This document shows positions 14,562 through 21,785 of a stretch of 23,958 bases of DNA, one piece after another. The notes below the pieces were generated by a model, which saw nothing but the letters and a program-made list of their open reading frames with translations, did no database searches and was not told where the DNA came from. The position numbers were made by a program, and so were the translations under genes. Positions within the stretch are counted from its first letter, which is position 1; each line of letters begins with the position of its first letter. The DNA comes from Clostridia bacterium (GTDB lineage: Bacteria; Bacillota_A; Clostridia; Oscillospirales; CAG-272): NCBI GenBank assembly GCA_017472105.1, contig JAFUQY010000285.1, forward strand, positions 1 through 23,958. Direction: 5' to 3'.

Positions 14562-16062
14562 GGAAATACGCCTCCTTCAGCGCAGGACGGTCGATTTTGC
14601 CGTTCGCCGTCGCCGGGAATCTGTCGTACATCCGCCAAACATTCGGCATCATGTACTTCGGCAGACGGCTCTTCACAGCGGACAGGACATCCGCTTCGCT
14701 CATCTTCGTCAGCAGGCACGCCACGATCCGATCGTTTCCGGAATCGAAGAAGCACGCGCAGTCGCGGATTCCGTCCACGGCGTTCAGTGCGGTTTCAATC
14801 TCGCCCAGCTCAATGCGGTAGCCCATGTGCTTGATCTGTCCGTCGCGCCGGGAGAGATAGTACAGATTTCCGTCGTCCCCGCGCTTTGCGATGTCGCCCG
14901 TACGGTAGAGCCGGTCGGGATACGCGGGATTCATCGGATTCTGTACAAACGCGGCGGCGGTCTTTTCGTCGTCCCCGTAATACCCGAGCGCCAGTCCGAT
15001 TCCGCGCACGCAGATCTCCCCGGGTTCCCCGTCGGGTACGGGCTTCAGATCGTCGCCGTGCAGGAACACCTCCATATTCCGGCACGCCTTCCCGATCGGC
15101 ACGGGTTCCCCGTCGTCAAAATCCCGCTCGATTTTATACGCCGTGCAGTCCACTGTCACCTCGGTCGGGCCGTAGAGGTTGATGAATTCACACGCCGCCG
15201 TCGCTGTTTTCCAGAGATTCAGATGCTTCGCCTGAAGCGCTTCTCCGCCGAGGATGACATGGCGCACGCTGTCCAGACGTTTTTTCGCGAAAATTCCCGA
15301 TTCCGCCGTCATCCGGAACGCAGAGGTCGCCCAGATCAGTCCGGTCACGCCGCGCTCGTTCAGATAATCCACGAGGAGCGTCGGGAACGAAAACAGCTTC
15401 TTCGGAAGGACATACGTCGTGCATCCCTGCGAGAGCGTCTGATAAAAATCCTTCACTGAAAGATCGAAGAAGAACGGCGCCTGATTGCCCAGAACCCACG
15501 TCTCATCAATCCCGCAGAACGCCGTCATCCAGTCGGTGAAATCGATCACGCTCCGGTGCGAAACGGGAATCCCCTTCGGAACCCCGGTCGAGCCGGATGT
15601 GAAAATCATGTAAGCCGGGTCGATATCGAGCACGTTTTCACGCCGCGCGGCAAGCAGATTTTCGTCCGCTGTCACGTTTTCCGCGTCTTCCACGGCGAGC
15701 GTGCCGGTCATGTCCGCGTATTTTGCGGCAATTTTCGCGTCATGCGCCGTGTACAGAAGGAGCGCGGGTCTGACTTTCGCGAGAATATCCCGCATTCTGT
15801 CCTCCGGCATTCTCGGGTCCAGCGGAACGTAACAGCATCCCGCCGCAAGACAGCCGACAATCCCCACCGCCGTCACAGCGGAACGGTCGGCAAGCACCGC
15901 GACCATCGAACGCACCGGACAACTCTTCGAAACGGCAGTTCCCACAGATTCCGCGGCAGTTTTCAGCGCACGGAACGAGAAAGAACGCGCGTCGTCGGCA
16001 AATGCGGTTTTCTCCGGCAGACGGGCGGCGGTATGGGTGAGATATTCGTACAGATTCAGCAT
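14548..16062 (-). CDS. AMP-forming ligase (DltA/NRPS adenylation-like)
   Basis: This 504-residue adenylation enzyme has core motifs YMIFTSGSTGVPKG (about 151-164), NLYGPTEVTVDC, YRTGDIAKRGDDGNLYYLSR, GYRIELGEIE and TANGKIDR with the catalytic lysine at the C-terminal end. It would activate a carboxylic or amino acid as the acyl-AMP and load it on the carrier protein two genes on. DltA, which activates D-alanine, is the closest functional match by context. I chose the ATG at 16062 because GGAAGG lies before it and the conserved N-terminus MLNLYEYL follows; an upstream in-frame ATG (16143) would precede the promoter and overlap it. It is the first gene of the operon and is followed by GNAT with a 14-nt overlap. 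Confidence 0.88.
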   Translation of the reverse strand: MLNLYEYLTHTAARLPEKTAFADDARSFSFRALKTAAESVGTAVSKSCPVRSMVAVLADRSAVTAVGIVGCLAAGCCYVPLDPRMPEDRMRDILAKVRPALLLYTAHDAKIAAKYADMTGTLAVEDAENVTADENLLAARRENVLDIDPAYMIFTSGSTGVPKGIPVSHRSVIDFTDWMTAFCGIDETWVLGNQAPFFFDLSVKDFYQTLSQGCTTYVLPKKLFSFPTLLVDYLNERGVTGLIWATSAFRMTAESGIFAKKRLDSVRHVILGGEALQAKHLNLWKTATAACEFINLYGPTEVTVDCTAYKIERDFDDGEPVPIGKACRNMEVFLHGDDLKPVPDGEPGEICVRGIGLALGYYGDDEKTAAAFVQNPMNPAYPDRLYRTGDIAKRGDDGNLYYLSRRDGQIKHMGYRIELGEIETALNAVDGIRDCACFFDSGNDRIVACLLTKMSEADVLSAVKSRLPKYMMPNVWRMYDRFPATANGKIDRPALKEAYFREEN

Positions 16063-16114
16063 GGCGGTACCTTCCGGCATATATTTAAAGTAGCAATCGG
16101 CAATATACGGCTGT

Positions 16115-16143
16115 ATTATACCACACCGTGCGAAAAAAGTCAA
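16115..16143 (-). promoter_or_regulatory. Sigma-A promoter of the dlt-like operon
   Basis: On the minus strand, TTGACT (16143-16138), a 17-bp spacer and TATAAT (16120-16115) give a near-consensus promoter. Transcription should start near 16108, giving a leader of about 46 nt before the ligase ATG. Confidence 0.85.
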
Positions 16144-16148
16144 TCCAC

Positions 16149-16177
16149 TTGACAGCCGGGGCGCGCGATGCTATAAT
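16149..16177 (+). promoter_or_regulatory. Consensus sigma-A promoter of the YitT/glycyl-radical-enzyme unit
   Basis: TTGACA (16149-16154), a 17-bp spacer and TATAAT (16172-16177) match the consensus exactly. The -35 box is only 5 bp from the -35 of the divergent dlt-like promoter. The YitT ATG (16187) starts 9 nt after the -10 box, so the transcript should be leaderless or nearly so. Confidence 0.88.
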
Positions 16178-16186
16178 GAAACTGCT

Positions 16187-16828
16187 ATGAAGAAACAATT
16201 TTTACAGTTCATTCAAACAATTTCGCCGCGCGGACTCAGGCTGAAATCGTGTCTGACCGCGCTTCTCGGCAGTATGATTCTCGCCTTCGGGCTGTACAAT
16301 ATCCACGCGCTTTCCCACGTCACGGAGGGCGGCATTCTCGGACTGACTCTCTTTTTCGAGCACTGGTTCGGCATTTCTCCCGCCGTCTCCGGGCTGATTC
16401 TCAACACCGCGTGCTACCTCGTCGGATGGCGCGTGCTCGGTGCCGATTTCATCTGGTATTCCCTCATCTCCGGCGGCGGATTCTCGCTCTTCTACGCCAT
16501 ATTCGAGCAGTTCCCGCGGGTGTATCCCGGCATTGCGGATCATCCTTTCGCGGCGGCGATTGCGGGAGCGGTCTTCGTCGGTGTCGGCGTAGGTCTTTCC
16601 GTCCACGTGGGCGGTGCATCCGGCGGAGATGACGCGCTTGCCATGGCGATCGGGCATGTGACAAAAATTCCGATCCAGTGGATCTATCTCGTCTCCGACC
16701 TGACCGTGCTCGCGCTTTCCCTGACATACATTCCGCCAAAACGCATTCTGTACTCGCTCCTCACCGTCGTCCTGTCCGGTCAGATCATCGGATGGATACA
16801 GAAATTAAAAATTCCAAAACGGAGGTAA
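16187..16828 (+). CDS. YitT-family membrane protein (short form)
   Basis: This 213-residue protein has about five or six membrane segments, and its features fit the YitT membrane domain: VTEGGILGLTLFF near the N-terminus, GGASGGDDALAMAI in the middle, and SLTYIPPKRILYSLLTVVLSG near the end. YitT proteins usually carry a cytoplasmic domain of about 80 residues at the C-terminus, and this one stops before it. The function of the family is not settled; some members are proposed transporters. There is no ribosome-binding site before the ATG, and a consensus promoter lies 9 bp upstream of it. The stop codon overlaps the ribosome-binding site (GGAGG) of the next gene, which implies an operon with the glycyl-radical enzyme. 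Confidence 0.8.
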   Translation: MKKQFLQFIQTISPRGLRLKSCLTALLGSMILAFGLYNIHALSHVTEGGILGLTLFFEHWFGISPAVSGLILNTACYLVGWRVLGADFIWYSLISGGGFSLFYAIFEQFPRVYPGIADHPFAAAIAGAVFVGVGVGLSVHVGGASGGDDALAMAIGHVTKIPIQWIYLVSDLTVLALSLTYIPPKRILYSLLTVVLSGQIIGWIQKLKIPKRR

Positions 16829-16830
16829 CT

Positions 16831-18960
16831 ATGGTTCGTCTTCCGCTTCTGAAAAACGAAATCGTCCGTCCGGCAGGGGATCCCGTGCTGTGCGATCTGC
16901 TCCGGTACCGCGCGTTCCGGGAGAATTACGGCAAGTCCCCGCTGACGGCAAAGGCTCACGCACTGGCATCCCTTCTGGAAAACTATCCCGCGTCCGTTTA
17001 TCCGGATGACCGCATCATCGGCTCCCGCGCGGGCTGCTTCACATCGGATTACGATCCCGCGGAGCTGACCCGTGCACGCGACATCTGCGGAAATTACGGC
17101 TCCCTCCACTTCGGCACAAACAGCGACCACTTCGCGCCGGGTTATGCAGCATTCCTCGCCGACGGCATCCGCGGTACCCGGGAGAAAATCGAACAATCCC
17201 TCGCAAACCACGCGGATGAGCCCGAAAAAGTGGAGTTTCTCTCGGCCCAGCGGCTTGTGCTCGATGCGTTCTCGGTCTTCATCCGGCATCACGCGGACGC
17301 AGCACGGAGTCAGGCAGACGGAAACGATGAGCTGACCGCGGCTGCCGATGCGCTTGACAGCATTGCCGAAAACCCGCCGTCCACCTTCCGCGAAGCCTTA
17401 AATCTCGTATGGCTTGTGCATCTCGCGTTCCTGCTTCAGGGCAAGTACGCAATGGCGCTCGGACGGATCGACCAGTATCTCTATCCCTACTTCAAGCGCG
17501 ACACGGAAGCCGGGATTCTGACCGCGGAGGATGCGGAGGATCTGCTTGCGTGCACGTTCATCAAAATCGGGGAAAGCCGGTTCTGGGGCGGTGACGATGT
17601 TGTAAATATATGCATCGGCGGTGTATGCCCGGACGGTTCCGAAGGGATCAACCCGCTCTCTTACTGCGTTCTGCATGCGGTGCGCGACTGCTTCATTCCC
17701 GGCCCGAATCTCTCCGCAAGACTCCACGAAGGCATGCCCGACGAGTTCCTCGACGAATGCCTCAGGGTCATCGGAACGGGTCTCGGCTATCCCGCGCTCA
17801 TGAACGACGGCGTCAACATTCCCGCGCTGCTCCGGCACGGCTATTCCCTCGAGGACGCACGGGACTACTGCTTCGTCGGGTGCATCGAGAACTTCATCCC
17901 CGGCAAACAGCCCGCATGGTCGGACGGCAGATTCAACGTTCCACAGTACCTCGAAGCGGTCTTCTACGGCGGCAAAACCCCGCTCGATCCGCATTATTAC
18001 GGCGTAAACTGCGGAAATCCCGACGAAATCCGCTCCATGGACGAGTTTATGGCGGCATTTGAGCGGCAGATCGACTTCGCGGCGGCGGAATACGTCTCCG
18101 TCTTCAACAACGACAACGGCAGAATCAACTACCGCAATTACGCCGAGCCGTTCCTGTCCCTCTTCTGCGACGACTGCATTTCCCACGGCATCGACATCAA
18201 CTGCGGCGGTGCAAAATACCCGTCTGCGCACGGTGCGGGATGCATGGGAATCGCCACGACCGCTGACTCCCTCGCCGCCATCGAACGGGTTGTATTCGAA
18301 GAAAAGCACTGCACCCTGAGTGAACTGCGCGACGCAATGGCTGCGGATTTCGAAGGATACGAGGTGCTCCGTCAGCGGCTTCTTGCGGCTCCGAAGTACG
18401 GCAACGACGACGATTTTGTGGATAAATATGCAGTCTGGTACGTGGCGTATCTCGACAAAGTGTTCGCAAAATACCGCACCCGCGACAACGGCCCGTTCTA
18501 CACCGCCATCGCGTCCAACGTCCAGAGCGTGTGGGCGGGACTCATCACCGGCGCAACTCCGGACGGACGGCACGCAAAACAGCCCCTCTCCGACGCCGCG
18601 TCTCCCACCTACGGCATGGATCAGAACGGCCCGACCGCGACCTTCCTTTCGATGTCCAAGCCCGACTACCGTCTCGTTTCCTGCGGCACGGTGCTCAATC
18701 AGAAATACACGCCCGACATGCTCCGCGATCCCGTGAAGCGTGAGGCACTGACCGCCGCGATCAAGGTCTACTTTGCCAAGGGCGGACAGGAGGTGCAGAT
18801 CAACTGCGTCTCACGCGAAACCCTCCGCGACGCCATGGAGCACCCGGAAAACTACCGTTCGCTGGTCGTCCGCGTCTCCGGCTTCTCCGCCTACTTCACC
18901 CAGCTCGACCGCAAAGTGCAGGAGGACATTCTCCACCGCACCGAGCACGATGACATGTGA
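16831..18960 (+). CDS. Glycyl-radical enzyme, PFL/dehydratase superfamily, unknown substrate
   Basis: This 709-residue protein is of the pyruvate formate-lyase-like superfamily. The glycyl-radical loop near the C-terminus reads RVSGFSAYF (radical Gly684), and the active-site loop reads YCFVGCIENF with thiyl Cys351 and Glu353; a second cysteine, Cys347, is nearby. The G-C-x-E pattern, as opposed to the Cys-Cys of true PFL, is typical of dehydratases, lyases and other eliminating members such as glycerol or propanediol dehydratase, CutC and hydroxyproline dehydratase. At 709 residues it is shorter than those (about 790-850). Start chosen from GGAGG before ATG 16831. Such enzymes need a radical SAM activase, and none is encoded nearby, so activation must occur in trans. 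The substrate is unknown. A terminator follows the stop. Confidence 0.88.
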   Translation: MVRLPLLKNEIVRPAGDPVLCDLLRYRAFRENYGKSPLTAKAHALASLLENYPASVYPDDRIIGSRAGCFTSDYDPAELTRARDICGNYGSLHFGTNSDHFAPGYAAFLADGIRGTREKIEQSLANHADEPEKVEFLSAQRLVLDAFSVFIRHHADAARSQADGNDELTAAADALDSIAENPPSTFREALNLVWLVHLAFLLQGKYAMALGRIDQYLYPYFKRDTEAGILTAEDAEDLLACTFIKIGESRFWGGDDVVNICIGGVCPDGSEGINPLSYCVLHAVRDCFIPGPNLSARLHEGMPDEFLDECLRVIGTGLGYPALMNDGVNIPALLRHGYSLEDARDYCFVGCIENFIPGKQPAWSDGRFNVPQYLEAVFYGGKTPLDPHYYGVNCGNPDEIRSMDEFMAAFERQIDFAAAEYVSVFNNDNGRINYRNYAEPFLSLFCDDCISHGIDINCGGAKYPSAHGAGCMGIATTADSLAAIERVVFEEKHCTLSELRDAMAADFEGYEVLRQRLLAAPKYGNDDDFVDKYAVWYVAYLDKVFAKYRTRDNGPFYTAIASNVQSVWAGLITGATPDGRHAKQPLSDAASPTYGMDQNGPTATFLSMSKPDYRLVSCGTVLNQKYTPDMLRDPVKREALTAAIKVYFAKGGQEVQINCVSRETLRDAMEHPENYRSLVVRVSGFSAYFTQLDRKVQEDILHRTEHDDM

Positions 18961-18975
18961 AGATGAAAGAATACG

Positions 18976-19023
18976 AAAACTCCGGCATGCTGTGAAAATC
19001 CACGGCGCACCGGAGTTTTTTGC
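18976..19023 (+). terminator. Rho-independent terminator after the glycyl-radical enzyme
   Basis: Arms AAAACTCCGG (18976-18985) and CCGGAGTTTT (19010-19019) pair perfectly over 10 bp, with a 24-nt loop and a run of six T residues. It ends the YitT/glycyl-radical-enzyme unit. Confidence 0.85.
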
Positions 19024-19568
19024 TATATCGAGCCGACAGTGATGCCACATCGTCGGAATGTCCCGACGGGAGAATACCGTCAATACCATTAACAAGGAAA
19101 GCCTGATGTCCGCCAGCCTGACTCCACCCTTTGTCATTCAGAGGGCGAAAATCACCTGCAACCCAAGCCATACACAGAGCCCGAAGAATCCGTGCATGTA
19201 CTGCTTGGTTCGTCATATGTCTGTGGTATTCTTACCTATTCAAGTGAAGGGTACTAACTAACGATTCTTTGAACAGTTTGCACGAATATTATTAATGCAA
19301 GTTGTTTGTTATAACAAAGTGAGTAACCTTCAGCCGAATACTCAAGACAACCACGGACATATTCCGATCCGAGCAGGACATGAACAGATTCTTCGGGCAA
19401 GACATTGGGCTTTTGTTTACAGGATAGCCCGCCCTCTGAATGACAAAGGGTGGCGTCAGGTTTGTTTACGGATGACCATTCCCTTATGTCAATGACACTG
19501 GGAATGCTGTCCTCTCCTGCGAAAGGATTAACCGGAATCCCGCCGCACCGCCGTCCGTTCATTCTGCA
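19024..19568. other. Non-coding region with inverted repeat and hairpins
   Basis: Between the terminator at 19023 and the ABC ATPase stop there is no convincing gene. Beyond the large inverted repeat at 19117-19460, I see a hairpin CGTCGG/CCGACG (about 19048-19065) and a nested hairpin at 19477-19506 (CATTCCC/GGGAATG around TGTCA/TGACA). Short open frames here are remnants inside the repeat arms. Base composition is lower in GC than the flanking genes, in keeping with an insertion. Confidence 0.6.
19117..19460. repeat. Large imperfect inverted repeat with decayed coding fragments
   Basis: The left arm (about 19117-19258) and the reverse complement of the right arm (about 19320-19460) align over roughly 140 bp. 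Both begin CCTGAC-CCACCCTTTG then TCATTCAGAGGGCG, share CCCGAAGAATC with TTCATGTCCTGCT-like or TGCATGTACTGCT-like sequence, and end in GAAGG with a TACT-like tail. Read from the outer ends inwards, both arms encode related peptides: EPEESVHVLLGSSYV on the left arm and LPEESVHVLLGSEYV on the right. Identity is partial (roughly 65-70% by eye). The centre has a further dyad (TTGCA/TGCAA at 19278-19300). It could be two copies of an interspersed repeat in opposite orientation, or a decayed mobile element without transposase. Confidence 0.65.
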
Positions 19569-20465
19569 TTATGAATTACCCGAAGATTCCCCAAATACCG
19601 TCAGGTAATAATCCTCGAGTGTAGGGGATGCGTGACGGGCGTTTTCCGCGGGCTTTTCATGGGACAGAACGCGCAGGAGCACATCCGACGTCACTTCATC
19701 CCGCGTGATGGCGACGACGCGGCACGTTTCCTGCATCCGGCTCACGTCCTCCTGTGCGCAGGGCACGATCCACACGTCCCCGTCGATTTTCTTCGTCAGC
19801 TCATGCGGCGGAGCCGAGTCCACGATCACGCCCTTTTTCAGCATGATGACGTCGCGGGCGATGAACTCGATATCGGGCACCACATGGGTCGCGATGATGA
19901 CGATCTTGCCGAGCGCGAGTTTGGAGATGAAATTCCGCACAGCGATGCGCTGCTTCGGGTCAAGTCCCGCGGTCGGCTCGTCGAGGATGAGGATTTCCGG
20001 ATCCCCAAGCACCGCCTGCGCGAGAGTGAGTCTCTGCTTCATACCGCCCGAGAGCGCACCGATTTTCCGCTTCGGCACGTCGTCCAGCTCCACGGCGGCG
20101 AGAATTTCCGGAATCTGCCGCGACGCTTCTGCTTTTGTCATGCCTTTGAGCGATGCCATGTACCACAGAAACCGCTCCACGGTGAAATTCGGGTAGAGCC
20201 CCGGGTACTGCGGCATGAATCCGAGCTTTTCGCGGAACCGCACACCCATCTCGAGCGTGTTTTCGGTCTTTCCCGCGTCGTCAGTGTACAGAACAGCACC
20301 GGAATCCGCCTTGAGATTGTCCGTCAGGATGTTCATCAGCGTGGATTTTCCCGATCCGTTCGGCCCGAGCAGTGCGTAGATCCCCGGCGTCAGTTCCGCT
20401 GTAAACGCATTGAGCGCGAGGTTCGTTCCGTAGGATTTCGTGATTTTGTCGATTGTCAGTTTCAT
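19569..20465 (-). CDS. ABC transporter ATP-binding protein
   Basis: This 298-residue protein is a complete ABC ATPase of the exporter/ABC-2 type: Walker A GPNGSGKS, Q-loop FMPQYPGLYP, signature LSGGMKQR, Walker B ILILDEP and H-loop ATHVVPD. The C-terminal stretch after about residue 215 (MLKKGVIVDSAPPHEL onward) is the usual extension of multidrug or bacteriocin-type ATPases, which pair with a separate membrane protein. No permease gene is found in the window: the space after its stop holds only the inverted repeat. The start overlaps the stop of the upstream lipoprotein gene by 4 nt (ATGA), so the two are coupled, and the ATPase may serve that lipoprotein or export some related product. Confidence 0.9.
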   Translation of the reverse strand: MKLTIDKITKSYGTNLALNAFTAELTPGIYALLGPNGSGKSTLMNILTDNLKADSGAVLYTDDAGKTENTLEMGVRFREKLGFMPQYPGLYPNFTVERFLWYMASLKGMTKAEASRQIPEILAAVELDDVPKRKIGALSGGMKQRLTLAQAVLGDPEILILDEPTAGLDPKQRIAVRNFISKLALGKIVIIATHVVPDIEFIARDVIMLKKGVIVDSAPPHELTKKIDGDVWIVPCAQEDVSRMQETCRVVAITRDEVTSDVLLRVLSHEKPAENARHASPTLEDYYLTVFGESSGNS

Positions 20466-21751
20466 GATATTACCTCGATCACCATAGTTTCTCCGGTTGT
20501 GAGATCAATCCGGAGCATTGTACAGGTCTCCTTCCCGTTGATTGCCATGGAAGAAACGGAGTCGCCGTCCCTGTAAATCCCGTCACCGTCCGCGTCCGTC
20601 CATTGCACGTAACCGCAGTACATGTAGTTCCCTTCGACGATCATTCCGACCGGACGCGTCCCGGCAAGCTCGCCCTCAAAGGTGAATACCGCCGTGTCCT
20701 CCGAGCCGTCATGCCTGCACCGGTGGATTTCCCCGCCGCTCAGCACAACTTCATTCCCAGCGTAGCCGTAGATTTCCGCCTTGCCGAGCACAACCTCGCC
20801 GCCGGTTTCGTAGGTGAGCCAGTTTTCCGTCAGGCAGAAGTCCGTCACGCCGCCGTCAGTGAGAAGTTCTGCCTCACCTCCGTCGATCGGAGTTCGCAGG
20901 AGACATCCGTCGTTTCTGTAATACAGGTACTCGCCGTCCGTGCGGATTCCGTCAGCTTCCGTCCTGCCGAGCGGTGCATGCTCACGCCGGTCTTCCCCGT
21001 CCATGTTCAGCGAGAAAATCCCGAGCGCGTCCTGAAAATACAGCCTCTCTCCGAGCACGAAGCAGGGATAGCTGTCCTCAACCGGAACCGCGTTTCCGTC
21101 GTCATCCGTTCCCGCACCGAACCACTCCCGCTCGCCGGTCGACAGCTCCATGCGCATCAGACCCCATTCTGATTCGTCGGTTTCCGCATCGTACACCTGA
21201 CCGTTGTAGTAGCGGTAGTCCCCGATGTACAGCTCCGGCATAAATCCCGCCGTGTTTCCGTACGATTCGAGAACGCGGATTTTCTGCTTCTCCGTGTCGT
21301 ACAGCACAAAATCGTTGAAGTGTTCCACATCGATCAGCATTCCCGTCGCCGACAGATTCATCGAGCCGAACTGCCGGTAGAAGCACAGCTCGCCGTCCGC
21401 GGTGATGTAGAATTGCAGCCGGAGACCGTAGAGCGGACATTCTTCCGTGTCGTGCATGCACAATGGATCCTGACACATGCAGGTGACGTTGCCGGTTTTT
21501 ACGTTGTACCGGTACACCGGCTGCTTATCCCCCGGCATGATGTAGATATACCCGCCGTGATACAGCATGTCGTCATTGGACTGCGCATTTCCCGGAGGTA
21601 TGCTGTCGTCCGATTCGGTATAGGTAAACGGGACAGCCGGCACCGCATCCGTTTCATCCGCTGGGAGATACACCGGAGAGGAGCATCCCGCCGTCAGCAG
21701 TCCTGCCAGAAGCACCGCCGCCGCTGTTTTTGTAATGTTCATTTTACTCAT
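20462..21751 (-). CDS. Secreted lipoprotein with CxDPLCxH motif (paralog 2)
   Basis: This protein of 429 residues (or 426 from the second ATG at 21742) has a lipoprotein signal with lipobox LLTAGC (Cys23). The motif CMCQDPLCMHDTEECP (91-106) is shared with the two genes upstream. The rest contains repeated short beta-strand-like segments (YLYYRNDGCLLRTPIDGG, ERLYFQDALGIFSLNMDGED), which suggest a beta-propeller, as in DUF5050-like secreted proteins. Its function is unknown. Two starts are possible: the ATG at 21751 has GAGG 6 nt upstream, while the ATG at 21742 lies exactly 9 nt after a -10 box and could be read from a leaderless transcript. It is coupled to the ABC ATPase gene by a 4-nt overlap. 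Confidence 0.75.
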   Translation of the reverse strand: MSKMNITKTAAAVLLAGLLTAGCSSPVYLPADETDAVPAVPFTYTESDDSIPPGNAQSNDDMLYHGGYIYIMPGDKQPVYRYNVKTGNVTCMCQDPLCMHDTEECPLYGLRLQFYITADGELCFYRQFGSMNLSATGMLIDVEHFNDFVLYDTEKQKIRVLESYGNTAGFMPELYIGDYRYYNGQVYDAETDESEWGLMRMELSTGEREWFGAGTDDDGNAVPVEDSYPCFVLGERLYFQDALGIFSLNMDGEDRREHAPLGRTEADGIRTDGEYLYYRNDGCLLRTPIDGGEAELLTDGGVTDFCLTENWLTYETGGEVVLGKAEIYGYAGNEVVLSGGEIHRCRHDGSEDTAVFTFEGELAGTRPVGMIVEGNYMYCGYVQWTDADGDGIYRDGDSVSSMAINGKETCTMLRIDLTTGETMVIEVIS

Positions 21752-21780
21752 ATCATACCTCAGTTTCTCCGTTCTGTCAA
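21752..21780 (-). promoter_or_regulatory. Putative internal sigma-A promoter between lipoprotein genes
   Basis: On the minus strand, TTGACA (21780-21775), a 17-bp spacer and TATGAT (21757-21752) lie in the 34-bp gap after the paralog 1 stop. The ATG at 21742 follows the -10 box by 9 nt, the same spacing as at the YitT promoter. Confidence 0.55.
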
Positions 21781-21785
21781 GCGGA

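Noticed and set aside
16063..16143. Upstream start (16143) for the AMP-forming ligase
   Set aside because: It would place the start codon in the -35 box of the operon's own promoter and add residues with no similarity to the family. ATG 16062 has a ribosome-binding site.
19254..19562. Minus-strand open frame of about 102 codons before the ABC ATPase
   Set aside because: It spans the right arm of the inverted repeat. The only protein-like part is the decayed peptide also found, truncated, in the other arm.
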